Positions 36,538-45,315 of a stretch of DNA of 64,000 bases are shown in pieces. Under the pieces are notes generated by a model. That model was given only the letters and a program-made list of their open reading frames with translations, searched no databases and was not told where the DNA came from. The number at the start of each line of letters is the position of its first letter. Positions within the stretch are counted from its first letter, which is position 1. The translations under genes and the position numbers were made by a program. This stretch comes from Thermococcus sp. (lineage in GTDB: Archaea > Methanobacteriota_B > Thermococci > Thermococcales > Thermococcaceae): the NCBI RefSeq assembly GCF_027052235.1, contig NZ_JALUFF010000064.1:1-64000 (forward strand), read 5' to 3'.

Positions 36538-37131
36538 ATGCTCGGCGTAATCCTAGCCTTCCCCGAAAAGAGGTGGGAGAACTACACTATTCCAGTCAAC
36601 GGCGAGCCTGCGGTAAAACTCACCGAAAAAAGACTGCTGATGAGCAAGAGGATTGACGAGGTTCTCACCATCGTCAGAAAGGACAAGCTGAAAACCTACT
36701 CGCTCCACGTTTCAAACCCCGTTCCTGTCTCGGCGAGGAGCAAGATGGAGGCCCTCCTCAGGGCCCTTTTTGATGAGCCATTCTTTCTGGTTGAAGGCAA
36801 CATGCCCCTTCTCATGCCCTTCCTCGTGAACTACCTGATTGGTCTCTACTATGAAAACGAGCCCGAGGCTGTAATTCCCGTCTGGAGAGATGGCAGCGCG
36901 GAGGTCTTCCACGCAGTTTACGAGCCAGATGCACTTGAGAACGCGATAAGATCAGCAACTGCAGAGGGCTACACAAGCTTTTCGAAGGTTGTGGAGTTCC
37001 TCGACTACGAGCCGGTATCTATCGAAGAACTTGCCAAGAGAAACCCGAAGGTGACGATGAGCTTTTTCAGGATTAAAAACTCGCCGGACGTTCGTTTTGC
37101 CGAGGAGTTTCTCAGGGAGAACCCGTTATGA
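36538..37131 (+). CDS. MobA-like nucleotidyltransferase
   Basis: A 197-residue protein of the MobA/GT-A nucleotidyltransferase fold: N-terminal MLGVILAFPEKRWENYTIP in place of the usual LAGG loop, then KRIDEVLTIVRKD, FFLVEGNMPLLMPFLVNYLI (the acceptor D/G-N-M-P segment) and EAVIPVWRDGSAEVFHAVYE. MobA attaches GMP to molybdopterin. The tungstopterin enzyme in this window would need pterin cofactor chemistry, but the weak nucleotide loop leaves the exact reaction open. ATG 36538 is preferred; TTG 36529 would add three residues. Confidence 0.75.
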   Translation: MLGVILAFPEKRWENYTIPVNGEPAVKLTEKRLLMSKRIDEVLTIVRKDKLKTYSLHVSNPVPVSARSKMEALLRALFDEPFFLVEGNMPLLMPFLVNYLIGLYYENEPEAVIPVWRDGSAEVFHAVYEPDALENAIRSATAEGYTSFSKVVEFLDYEPVSIEELAKRNPKVTMSFFRIKNSPDVRFAEEFLRENPL

Positions 37132-37753
37132 GTTTGACGAGGTTAGTTACCGGTATCGAGTGCTCGCCAACGGCGGAGACCTTTTCAGGGGGTGCCCTAA
37201 GAACAGTTATATTCATCCGGTAGTGGCCCCTATAGGAGCTCGTTCTCAGGACGAGGAGCGAATCGAAGAGCTCCGGCAGTTTGAAGAGCCTTGAGAACTC
37301 GCCCGGAATGTCGAGTTCGTTGAAAATAACAGCATCGTGATGAAGCACGATAACCAGTGACCGCTCATCGGCAACCCGCCTGAGGCCAAGAACCGTCTCG
37401 GCACTTATGCCGGCGAGGAGGGGAAACCTTGAGACGAGGACGAAGGAACCCGGCTCGACGTAGTTGAGGGCCTCAAGTAGCTCTCCGGCGGAATAAACGT
37501 TCCCCGTGAGGAAGCTGTCGGTCTCAACGTCGAACCGTGACAGGAGCGCCGGCGAGGGAGCTTTTCCCGGGCCGACGTGGTAAGCTTTTCCACCCCTGAG
37601 GGCGCTGGCTATGCTGGAGCTGAGGAAAAGGGAAGACGCGAGGTTGTCGGTCGAGACCACTGCCGATAGTGTCCCCTGGGGGAACGACAGGGGAAAGCCC
37701 TCGAAGGGCACTATGCCTTCATCCTCTTCCGGTGGGTGGAAGAACGCCGGCAT
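37112..37753 (-). CDS. RecA/KaiC-like fold protein lacking a clear Walker A, unknown
   Basis: A 213-residue protein with alternating beta strands and helices like a RecA/RadB core (LSAVVSTDNLASSLFLSSSI, GSFVLVSRFPLLAG, RSLVIVLHHDAVIFNEL). The place where a P-loop would be expected reads STDNLASS, so ATP binding is doubtful. It may be a degenerate ATPase or a regulatory partner. It converges on the MobA-like gene with a 20-base overlap. I do not recognise a named family. Confidence 0.65.
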   Translation of the reverse strand: MPAFFHPPEEDEGIVPFEGFPLSFPQGTLSAVVSTDNLASSLFLSSSIASALRGGKAYHVGPGKAPSPALLSRFDVETDSFLTGNVYSAGELLEALNYVEPGSFVLVSRFPLLAGISAETVLGLRRVADERSLVIVLHHDAVIFNELDIPGEFSRLFKLPELFDSLLVLRTSSYRGHYRMNITVLRAPPEKVSAVGEHSIPVTNLVKLITGSP

Positions 37754-37791
37754 CTCTGAAAACTACATCCTCAAGGGTTATATCGTTTTCG

Positions 37792-38190
37792 TCAAACCAG
37801 TGAGTGGAGGGCAACGAGACCTACCGCGCTCAGGAGGAAGAGTATTATTACCTCGATAACCATCGCAAGTAGCCACGCAATAAACGCCCGAAGCCAGTTT
37901 GTGTGGAAGACGGCCTTGATGACCCAAACGTAGGTTATCTGAAAGGCAAGTCCGGCGAGGGAACGTTTGCGGGGGTCATCCACACGAAGATGAGCACCAA
38001 CAACTCCGAACGATGCACCGAGGATGGCAGCAATCGCCCCAATTACTGGGGCGTTCTCTATCCCCCACGAGCTCGGCTCTGAAGGCCGGAATCAGCCCGC
38101 TATGAAGGGACCAATGAGAGGCCACAGGAGGGTGCCCAGTCCGGTCAGAAAGACGTGCCCCGGGGGATCGTACATCTTATCACCACTCAT
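37792..38190 (-). pseudogene. Small membrane protein gene interrupted by an in-frame TGA
   Basis: From ATG 38190 the frame reads MSGDKMYDPPGHVFLTGLGT and on through a hydrophobic segment to FIAG, meets TGA at 38092-38094, and continues in the same frame for 100 codons (FRPSEPSSWGIENAPVIG, GAIAAILGASFGVVGAHL, then three further hydrophobic stretches) to the natural stop. The two parts together make a coherent ~131-residue membrane protein. The distal part alone could start at GTG 37983 without a ribosome binding site. A nonsense mutation or base-call error is most likely; selenocysteine is not expected in Thermococcales. Confidence 0.6.
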
Positions 38191-38263
38191 CTTTGTGTCT
38201 TAAACCTCAAAGGTCTTCCAAAAGCTCTTTAAGGTCGTAGCCCGAGGATGGGCGGGTGGTAGA

Positions 38264-39058
38264 ATGGGCCTTGAGACGGAGCTCTGGCAGTTCTTCTACA
38301 ACTACTTCTGGGAGCCGATGTTCACTAGGAGTGGCTACAACGCCGTAAACACCTTCGTTTACGCCCTGCTCTTCGGTTTCGGCGTCATCTACAGTTACCG
38401 CTACATAATAAAACCCCTCAGGATACCGGTTGATGAAAGGCTCTTCTGGGCCGTCACCCCGATGGTGATCTTCGGGGCAACTGTGAGGGCCCTCGTTGAC
38501 GGGGGAGTGCTCCCCCAGAATCCGCTGATTCTGACCCCGGGGATATTCTTTACCGCCTTCGCGCTCATAGTCCCTGCGATAGCCCTCGATGCAAAGGCCG
38601 GGACTTACCCGAAGATAACAGTCGCCTGGGGAAGCGTTCTTGCCCTGTGGGCCACATACCTCCTGATTGTAAACGCGAAAAACTGGAGGCCCTACGGCCT
38701 TACACTTCTCCACACGGCCATCAGCTGGGCGGTCGTTCTGGCCTACTACCGCTGGAGGCCCTTCGACAGGCTCTACCTCTACCCCGTTCTGGCGCACTAC
38801 TTCGACGTCGCCTCAACGGTGGTTGCAATCCACTTCTACGGCTACCGTGAGGTTCACTGGGTGGAGAGCTACCTGGTCAACTGGTTCGGGGCCTACGTCT
38901 ATTACCCATGGATAACGCTCATCCTCCTGGTGGTTTACTACGGCCTAAAATACCTCGTCCTTGACGAGGAGGAGAGGCGCTTCTGGTACCTTGCAATCTA
39001 TATCCTCGGTCTTGGGCCGGCAATCAGGGACCCGAGCCAGATGATCCTTCAGGTTTAG
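38264..39058 (+). CDS. DUF63 family membrane protein
   Basis: A 264-residue polytopic membrane protein with about seven helices and the conserved DUF63 features YNAVNTFVYALLFG, VTPMVIFGATVRALVDGG, LYPVLAHYFDVASTVVAI and GLGPAIRDP. The family is euryarchaeal and of unknown function; conserved Arg, Asp and His in the membrane-proximal region hint at an enzyme or transporter. A GGGCGGGTGGTAG ribosome binding site precedes the ATG, with a TATA-like CTTTAAGG about 30 bases upstream. It converges with a DUF257 gene, overlapping by four bases. Confidence 0.9.
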   Translation: MGLETELWQFFYNYFWEPMFTRSGYNAVNTFVYALLFGFGVIYSYRYIIKPLRIPVDERLFWAVTPMVIFGATVRALVDGGVLPQNPLILTPGIFFTAFALIVPAIALDAKAGTYPKITVAWGSVLALWATYLLIVNAKNWRPYGLTLLHTAISWAVVLAYYRWRPFDRLYLYPVLAHYFDVASTVVAIHFYGYREVHWVESYLVNWFGAYVYYPWITLILLVVYYGLKYLVLDEEERRFWYLAIYILGLGPAIRDPSQMILQV

Positions 39059-39738
39059 TCCAGATCATGCATTACCTCTATGGCCGCGTTCTCTAAATCT
39101 TTCCCCACAGAAAAGCCTTCGAGACTGAAATTCAGTGCCTTAACAATCCGCACACCCTGTCTTCTGGGCCTTTTCACGACTTCAACAACCGTTGTGCAGA
39201 TTGAGTTCATCATCGGGAGAACCATTGGGGCAGCGCTCTTCATAAGATCAACGTTAACAAAGTAAAACGTTTTTCCATTTTCGTTCCCGGCAAAGCCCAG
39301 GAAGTAGTCCACGAGGGAAATGGCATCCTTTGGGGAGTAAAGCGCGAAGACCTTCGAGATCCCTAATATAACTACGACTGTTTTCGTTGAGTACTCTTCC
39401 ACCAGGATGGGGGTTAGTTCCCTCTCAATCTTTGCTTCCTCGATTCTTGATATCTTCTTGATTATTTTGCCAACCTCATAGCGTCCGCCGACCTTTATCA
39501 CCTTCACATTGTCGTACCTATCCCTTGGTATTCCAAGGAGCGAAAGGTGCGATTGGTATTCCCTGAATGTGTCGAGGACGTCAATGACGACGATGTTGTA
39601 ACCGTTCTTCCGTGCCCAGTTTACGCAGGTCAGAAAAACGAGGCTCGGAAAGGCCGTGCTATCAAACGCTATCAGACCGAGTTCGCCCCAGTAAGTCCCT
39701 TCCCAGACTCTGTACATCGGCAGAGAAGTGTCCTCCAT
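39055..39738 (-). CDS. DUF257 family protein (KaiC/RecA-like fold), copy 1
   Basis: A 227-residue Thermococcales-restricted DUF257 protein. The family pattern is visible in YNIVVIDVLDTFREYQSHLS, VKVIKVGGRYEVGKI, TVVVILGISKVFALY and TFYFVNVD, which resemble beta strands of a RecA-like core without a P-loop. The role is unknown. A second member lies at about 53.2-53.9 kb with the same DxxDxxxxxxxHLxLxG segment. It is preceded by an AT-rich stretch with no strong ribosome binding site. Confidence 0.8.
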   Translation of the reverse strand: MEDTSLPMYRVWEGTYWGELGLIAFDSTAFPSLVFLTCVNWARKNGYNIVVIDVLDTFREYQSHLSLLGIPRDRYDNVKVIKVGGRYEVGKIIKKISRIEEAKIERELTPILVEEYSTKTVVVILGISKVFALYSPKDAISLVDYFLGFAGNENGKTFYFVNVDLMKSAAPMVLPMMNSICTTVVEVVKRPRRQGVRIVKALNFSLEGFSVGKDLENAAIEVMHDLD

Positions 39739-39826
39739 ATTGGAACACCCCTCTAATCTGAGGTTTTAGAACTTAAATAAGTTCCTGTAACGGATCTTTG
39801 AATGGGTCGATGGCAATATGATTGTT

Positions 39827-42382
39827 TCAGCCGGTGACGTTTCGTTTTCTCCGGGCTTTCAGTTCCCTACCCTCCTCAATCTCCCTCTTCAGGATTTTAG
39901 CCTCTTCCTCCGTGGTTCTAACCCTGAAGACCCTAGCTATTCTTTCTATTGCCTCAAGCTTCCTCACCACACCGTCGAGCCACGTGAAGACGTCGCCGGG
40001 ATAGACTATCAGGCCATAGATCTTTCTGAAGTGCTCCGCTATCTGGCTCGGATGTTTTCCGCTCCGTCTAAGTTCGATTATTAGGTTGCTTGCCCTCTCC
40101 ATCGCGTACTCGGTGCAATCCTCTTCACCGCACATGAAGAAGTCCTGGTAAATGGTGAAGAGCCTCTCAGCTGAATTTGGGTTTAACTCGGGAATAACCC
40201 TGTCGAGCTCCTCAAGGATAGCCGAAAAGCTCGAAGAGAAAACGTTGGCGCTTATCCTTCCCCTTACGGCACCTTCAAGCTCCCTCTGGAGGGTTCCGCT
40301 CAAATAGAGGTTCTCAAAGGGCAAAAGCTTAACCGCTATCCACCGGGCGGGCTTTTTCCCGAGGCTGGTTCTTATGAACTCGGCCTCCTTAGGCAGGAGA
40401 AAGCTCATGCTCACGGCCCTTCCGTAAGGTGTAACCTCGACGAAGGGCCTCTTCAGCCTTACAAGCCCGAACTCCTCAAGCTTTTCCAGAACTTTCTCGG
40501 CGCTCTGGTTCGCCCCAAGACATCTCGCCTGAACTTCCTCGATGACCTCAAGCCTGTTGAAGACGCAGGAATGAGCTAAGACGTTGTCCTGCTCAAGCTC
40601 ATCGCTCCATTCGACCGTTACCGGCTCTATCGGAGCTGTCAGAAGCTTAAACGCCACTTCATCCTCAGTCCCCTCCATCCCGGCCGAATACTTCCTCCCG
40701 GGCTCGACTATGAGATAAACCTTCCCCTTCTCGTGGTAGAGAGGCCTTCCAGCCCTTCCGAGCATCTGGTGGAACTCCCTAACGCTGAGCCACTTGTTGC
40801 CCATCGCGAGGCTCTCAAAGATGACCTGAGATGCCGGAAAATCAACGCCAGCTCCGAGAGCCGCGGTCGTGACAACGACGTCGAGTCTCTGTGCCAGAAA
40901 CTCCATCTCAGTTAGCTTCCTCTGCCTGTAGGGTAACCCGGAGTGATAGGGCTTCGCTTTGAGGCCTTTGCTCGTGAGATACGCTGAAAGCTCGTGGGTT
41001 CTCTTGCGCGAGAAGGTGAAGACTATCGTCTGGCCTCTGTAGCCCTGCCTCGACTTTCTCGTTGCCTCTGCTTTGCAGAGGTTAGCTATGTACCTCCACT
41101 TCTCGCTCTCGTTTCTCGCTATTATCACGTGCCTCTCAAGGTCAACGGGCCTCTCATCGTAGAGCACCAGCTTCAGCCCGAGTTCCTTTGCCAGCTCCTC
41201 AGGGTTTCCAACGGTCGCGCTCAGACCTATGAACTGGGCCTTCGGATAGAGTCTCCTCAACCTCGCGATAAGGCCGTCCAACCGGGGCCCGCGCTCCTCG
41301 TCGTCCAGCGTGTGGATTTCGTCTATAACTATCGTCCCGACGTTGCCTATCCTTCTTCCAGCCCTGAGAAGGTAGTCTATCCCCTCATAGGTTCCGACGA
41401 TTATGTCCGCGTCAATGCCCGTATCGACAACGACTAGCTCGTCCCTCGTCTTTATCCTGCTCATGCCAACGCGGATGGCAACCCTAAGGCCGAGTTTGGA
41501 ATACCTCCTTTTGAAGTCCTCGTACTTCTGGTTTGCGAGGGCCACCAGCGGCACCAGGAAGAGCATCTTTTTGCCTTCCATCGCCTTTGGAATTCCAGCT
41601 AGCTCACCGATTAGGGTTTTACCGCTCGCCGTTGCCGAAACGACGAGCAGGTTCTCTCCACTGAGGAGGCCGTTTTTCACGGCCAAACTCTGAACCGGGA
41701 GGAGCTCGTTTACGCCTTCCCCCTTCAGGACTTCCTTGAACTTCTCTGGCAGTGGGAGCTCATCGACCTTAATTCTCTCAACCTTAACGTGCTTTGCCTT
41801 GAGCTCGTCCCACTTGGTAATCTCTGGATGCCTCGTAGGGTCGAAGCGCGGGTCGAAGGCGTAGAGGACTTTGTCAAGGTCTCTAAATCTCTCCAGGAGC
41901 TTCTTCGCCTGGTCGAACATTGCCACGCTGTTGAAGCGGAAGCGGAGTTCCCTTTTAAGCTCGTCCTCGGCACAGCGCTCGCAGATGTACTCGTTGCGGT
42001 ACTTTATCCTGTTGCCCTCAGTCAGGACGGTGATTCTGCCCTCAAGTAGGCAGAGACGACAGAGCTCGGCCTTCTCAACCCTCCTGTTCTGGAGCCTCCT
42101 TTTGAAGTAGTCCTCCCACTCATCGGCGTTTACAAGCACTATTCTGGCACTCCTGAGTAGCTTCTCTATCTCCTTCGGATTCCTGTACTGGCTCCCCTCA
42201 AGGACCTTGAAGAGCCTTCCCTCGCGCATTATGAAGCGGTAAACCCTGTCAGCCTTAAGCCCCTGCATCTGGGAGAGCTTTTCAGGTTCTTTCTCGATGA
42301 AGAAGGCCTCAAGTTCGTTCCTCTTCCTCCCGGGTCTCACAACGAAGAGCATCTTTACCGCCTCGGGGAGCCGTCCATTCAT
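39827..42382 (-). CDS. Archaea-specific Ski2-like helicase (ASH-Ski2, COG1202)
   Basis: An 851-residue SF2 helicase. The N-terminal ~200 residues contain a zinc finger made of CRLC and CERC pairs and a probable RNA/DNA-binding module. The helicase core shows LLVVSATASGKT (motif I), VPLVALANQ, IVIDEIHTL (motif II), IGLSATVGNPEELA (III), IVFTFSRKRT (IV) and HQMLGRAGRP (VI), followed by winged-helix and ratchet-like segments. Family members unwind RNA or DNA with ATP and are thought to act in RNA maturation or decay. It is the last gene of the tyrS-lrp-helicase operon, two to six bases behind the Lrp gene. Confidence 0.92.
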   Translation of the reverse strand: MNGRLPEAVKMLFVVRPGRKRNELEAFFIEKEPEKLSQMQGLKADRVYRFIMREGRLFKVLEGSQYRNPKEIEKLLRSARIVLVNADEWEDYFKRRLQNRRVEKAELCRLCLLEGRITVLTEGNRIKYRNEYICERCAEDELKRELRFRFNSVAMFDQAKKLLERFRDLDKVLYAFDPRFDPTRHPEITKWDELKAKHVKVERIKVDELPLPEKFKEVLKGEGVNELLPVQSLAVKNGLLSGENLLVVSATASGKTLIGELAGIPKAMEGKKMLFLVPLVALANQKYEDFKRRYSKLGLRVAIRVGMSRIKTRDELVVVDTGIDADIIVGTYEGIDYLLRAGRRIGNVGTIVIDEIHTLDDEERGPRLDGLIARLRRLYPKAQFIGLSATVGNPEELAKELGLKLVLYDERPVDLERHVIIARNESEKWRYIANLCKAEATRKSRQGYRGQTIVFTFSRKRTHELSAYLTSKGLKAKPYHSGLPYRQRKLTEMEFLAQRLDVVVTTAALGAGVDFPASQVIFESLAMGNKWLSVREFHQMLGRAGRPLYHEKGKVYLIVEPGRKYSAGMEGTEDEVAFKLLTAPIEPVTVEWSDELEQDNVLAHSCVFNRLEVIEEVQARCLGANQSAEKVLEKLEEFGLVRLKRPFVEVTPYGRAVSMSFLLPKEAEFIRTSLGKKPARWIAVKLLPFENLYLSGTLQRELEGAVRGRISANVFSSSFSAILEELDRVIPELNPNSAERLFTIYQDFFMCGEEDCTEYAMERASNLIIELRRSGKHPSQIAEHFRKIYGLIVYPGDVFTWLDGVVRKLEAIERIARVFRVRTTEEEAKILKREIEEGRELKARRKRNVTG

Positions 42383-42388
42383 CACAGC

Positions 42389-42865
42389 TCAGTGTCGGGA
42401 GGCCTCCTCATAGGCAACCCAGCAGTCTTTGAGTTCCTCCTCGATGAGGTTGACCTCGATGAACTTTAAGTTTCTCCCGAACAAAGCCTTGAGCCTCTCG
42501 ATGAAGCGCCTCAGAGCATCCATGTCTTCAAAAGTTGCCTTCATGATTACCTGGTAGTCCCCGGTCTTCACGTAGAGGAACTCGACGTTCTTGAGGGATG
42601 CAACCTTCCTGAGCTCAATGCGTAGCGCCTCGTCAAAGTGCTCGAAGCGCAGGCTCAGCAGGGCCGAGATGAACTCGTCTAGGAAGGCAGGATCAACAAC
42701 CGCTGAGTAGCCCCTTATCGCACCTAGCCTTTCGAGCTTTTCCAGCCTGTTCTTCACGCTCGCGGGTGAAAGGTTGAGGAGCTTCCCAAGCTCGGTCAGG
42801 GTTATCCTCCCGTTTTCCCTGAGAATCCTCAGCAGTTCCCTGTCCTTGTCATCTACCCTCGGCAT
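42389..42865 (-). CDS. Lrp/AsnC family transcriptional regulator
   Basis: A 158-residue regulator: N-terminal HTH (DKDRELLRILRENGRITLTE, LGKLLNLSPASVKNRLEKLE) and a C-terminal RAM-type alpha/beta domain (NVEFLYVKTGDYQVIMKATF). Lrp proteins sense amino acids and control metabolism. Starting at ATG 42865 (after GGTGGAGCAG) gives the usual Lrp N-terminus PRVDDKDREL. Sitting directly behind tyrS, it may respond to an aromatic amino acid; that is only an inference. Confidence 0.93.
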   Translation of the reverse strand: MPRVDDKDRELLRILRENGRITLTELGKLLNLSPASVKNRLEKLERLGAIRGYSAVVDPAFLDEFISALLSLRFEHFDEALRIELRKVASLKNVEFLYVKTGDYQVIMKATFEDMDALRRFIERLKALFGRNLKFIEVNLIEEELKDCWVAYEEASRH

Positions 42866-42888
42866 CTGCTCCACCAAAAATTTGGAAA

Positions 42889-44016
42889 TCAGCGGGTTAT
42901 CCTTACCTCCCTCATGAGCTCAAGCGGTTCTGGGTGCTTTTCAAAGTACTCCCTGACGGGCTTGAGTAGTTCGATGAGGTACTCAGCTACACCGTTCTTG
43001 AGGTCGAGCGGATGGAGCTTTCCTTCGGCGAAGTCCCTCTTGAGTTCCTCGAAGGTTGTGTATGTTACATCACCGCCGAACTTGGCCGGCCTGTGGATGG
43101 TGAACTCTGTCGGCTCTTCGCGGAAGATTATGTACTCGGCCCAGTCGAGGACGGGATTGTAGTTGACCTCTTTAGCGGGACAGAAGGCCTTCCTGAGCTT
43201 TTGCTTTATCTCCTCTGGGCTGTCGTGGATAAAGACGGCCGAGTAGGGCTTGCTCTTGCTCATCTTCATCTGGGTCTTCAGCTCTTTGAACTGCTCCTCG
43301 CTCTCTATCGGCCAGATCGGTGGCTCCTGCAGGCCGAGGAGGAGGTGGTGGTGCAGAGCGACCGGCTTGAGCTTCTCGCCCTTCCATTCGAGGGGGTGGT
43401 ACCTGAGCTTCTGAGCCACCTCAATCGCTATGACGTGGGCCTTCCTCTGATCGAGGCCGGCGTGGGCTATGGTGACACCCTGGTAGAAGATGTCCGCCAC
43501 CTGCATCATCGGGTATATCAGCTTGGCGAAGTCTATGGCCTCTCCCATCTGCCTTCCCATTATCGTTATCGACCTCATGACCCTGCTCAGAGTGACGTTC
43601 TTCGAGATGTCTATGACGGTCTGCCAGTAATCGCCCTTCTCAAGTATCTCACTCGCGAGCACGAACTCCACCTTATCCGGGTCGCCACCCATGACCTTTA
43701 TGCTCTGCTTCATGCCCTCCTTGAAGTAGGTCAGTGCAACCTTCTGGATTGTCTCAAGGTCTCCACCGAGCTTGTCGTTTATCCAGCTGTGCCAGTCTGC
43801 GAGGAAAACCCTCGTTTTAACGCCAGCCTTCTGGAGGTCGGCTATCTTGGCTCCAGCCATCAGTCCGGTTCCGAGGTGAATGTAACCGCTTATCTCAAAG
43901 CCTATGTAGTGCTGGAGCGGTGCACCAACCTCAAGGAGAAGCCTCAGGTTTTCCTCCGTTAGGAGTTCCTCCGTGGGCTTTCTCTTGATGAGCTCAATCT
44001 TCTCCTCGATGTCCAT
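42889..44016 (-). CDS. tyrS: Tyrosyl-tRNA synthetase
   Basis: A 375-residue archaeal-type class I synthetase that charges tRNA-Tyr. The ATP-binding HIGH-equivalent is ISGYIHLGTGLMAG and the second signature is KMSKSK. The tyrosine pocket segments YPMMQVADIFYQGV and HAGLDQRKAHVIA are typical of archaeal and eukaryotic TyrRS. The start ATG 44016 follows GGTGATAGAG. It heads an operon with the Lrp regulator and the ASH-Ski2 helicase. Confidence 0.96.
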   Translation of the reverse strand: MDIEEKIELIKRKPTEELLTEENLRLLLEVGAPLQHYIGFEISGYIHLGTGLMAGAKIADLQKAGVKTRVFLADWHSWINDKLGGDLETIQKVALTYFKEGMKQSIKVMGGDPDKVEFVLASEILEKGDYWQTVIDISKNVTLSRVMRSITIMGRQMGEAIDFAKLIYPMMQVADIFYQGVTIAHAGLDQRKAHVIAIEVAQKLRYHPLEWKGEKLKPVALHHHLLLGLQEPPIWPIESEEQFKELKTQMKMSKSKPYSAVFIHDSPEEIKQKLRKAFCPAKEVNYNPVLDWAEYIIFREEPTEFTIHRPAKFGGDVTYTTFEELKRDFAEGKLHPLDLKNGVAEYLIELLKPVREYFEKHPEPLELMREVRITR

Positions 44017-44138
44017 CTCTATCACCTAAGCCGGAAAAGGCGAAAGCCTTTAAGGGCTTTGCGGAAGTTTTTCAAGCGAGTTAAACTTTCATTCATAAGA
44101 TTTATAACTTCTTTTCCGTTAGATAACCCGGTGATACC

Positions 44139-45245
44139 ATGAGGAAGGCTGCGATACTCATAGCGGCTTTCGTTTTGTTTGGTCTCTTTGGAACCGCAAT
44201 GACCAGCGCCGCAGGGACAACACCGACCGTTGCAGTTGATCTGGCCCACGGTGAGAACCCGAAGGGCCTTCTGGACGTTACCTATAAGAACGAAACCCTG
44301 ACGGCGGGAATACTCAGCACGATCAAGGACATGAAGTTCGTTTACTTTGGAGACCCCAAGTACGAGGAAGAGCTTGGAATCAAGGGGCTTGGTCAGAAGA
44401 TAACCTACGATGCCCTCAAGGGCGTTGACATCCTCATCATAGGACAGCCAAGCAGCCCGTTCTACCCGGACGAGGTTCAGGCCATCAAGCAGTGGCTCGC
44501 CGAGGGCGGGCATGTCCTCTGGGTTGCCGGTGACAGCGATTACGGAAACGGTGTCAAGACCCAGCAGTTCGTTGACAGCCTCCTCGACCAGCTCGGAATT
44601 ACCAACCTCCGCGTTGACCTCTGTTCCGTTGAGGACCCGGTCAGCAACGCCGGTGGAAAGTCCTACCGTGTAGTTGCCATCGTCAAGCCCAGTCCCGACA
44701 CTCCGGAGAAGGACATGATAACCAAGGGCTTCAAGAACGGCGGTAAGATACTCGCCCACGGTCCGGGCGTCGTTGCTTGGGTTGATGACAACGGCAACTG
44801 GCACCCGCTTAACGACAGCAGCAGGCCAAAGAATGCCTATATTATCGTCAGAACTACCAAGAACGGTCAGATAGTCGAGAACAACGCTCCAGCGGCAAAC
44901 GCCTATCAGGCCGGTGACCAGGGCGAGTTCCCGATAGTTGCCGTCCAGATCGTTAGCGAGGAGGGCAAGAAGCCAAACGTCATAATCGTCAGCGGTGAGA
45001 CCCCCATCGGTGGCTACGAGCCTATGTGGGTCAGCAAGTACTACGATGTTCCGCTCGATGGTCCAACTTTCATAACTAACTTCCTCCACTGGAGCCTTGA
45101 GATGACCAAGGGTACCCCCACAAGCTCAAGCTCCAGCGCATCCCCACAGTCCAGTGCCAGCACTTCAAGCAAGGGCAAAGTCTGCGGGCCGGCTGCGATA
45201 GTCGGACTCGCGGTAGTTCCGCTCCTCCTCAGGAGGAGGAAGTGA
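44139..45245 (+). CDS. CGP-CTERM surface protein with Rossmann/GATase-like domain
   Basis: A 368-residue protein: signal peptide (KAAILIAAFVLFGLFGTAMT), a domain with alpha/beta order resembling DUF4350/glutamine-amidotransferase-like ABC accessory proteins (VAVDLAHGENPKGL, GVDILIIGQPSSPFYPDEV, IKQWLAEGGHVLWVAGD), a Ser-rich linker and the CGP-CTERM tail (KVCGPAAIVGLAVVPLLL plus basic end). It is probably a cell-surface binding or accessory subunit of the ABC importer encoded just downstream. GGTGATACC precedes the ATG and TTTATAACTT is the likely TATA box. Confidence 0.82.
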   Translation: MRKAAILIAAFVLFGLFGTAMTSAAGTTPTVAVDLAHGENPKGLLDVTYKNETLTAGILSTIKDMKFVYFGDPKYEEELGIKGLGQKITYDALKGVDILIIGQPSSPFYPDEVQAIKQWLAEGGHVLWVAGDSDYGNGVKTQQFVDSLLDQLGITNLRVDLCSVEDPVSNAGGKSYRVVAIVKPSPDTPEKDMITKGFKNGGKILAHGPGVVAWVDDNGNWHPLNDSSRPKNAYIIVRTTKNGQIVENNAPAANAYQAGDQGEFPIVAVQIVSEEGKKPNVIIVSGETPIGGYEPMWVSKYYDVPLDGPTFITNFLHWSLEMTKGTPTSSSSSASPQSSASTSSKGKVCGPAAIVGLAVVPLLLRRRK

Positions 45246-45252
45246 CCCCTCC

Positions 45253-45258
45253 TTTTTT
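45253..45258 (+). terminator. T-run terminator after the CGP-CTERM gene
   Basis: CCTTTTTTAT begins five to eight bases after the stop codon. A run of six T on the coding strand is the usual intrinsic termination signal in archaea. Read-through into the ABC operon is possible, since the next gene starts about 58 bases later without an obvious separate TATA box. Confidence 0.4.
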
Positions 45259-45315
45259 ATATTGTTGAACCAACACCTTTTTTAGGAAGGTTTCCAATAG
45301 GGGGTGGGGATCGCC

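Noticed and set aside
38092-38094. Selenocysteine codon in the small membrane protein
   Set aside because: Thermococcales are not known to use selenocysteine, and the surrounding residues are not those of a redox selenoprotein.
43012-43962. Open frame of 316 codons antisense to tyrS
   Set aside because: It lies wholly inside tyrS, has no ribosome binding site and has the composition expected from the opposite strand of a GC-rich gene.
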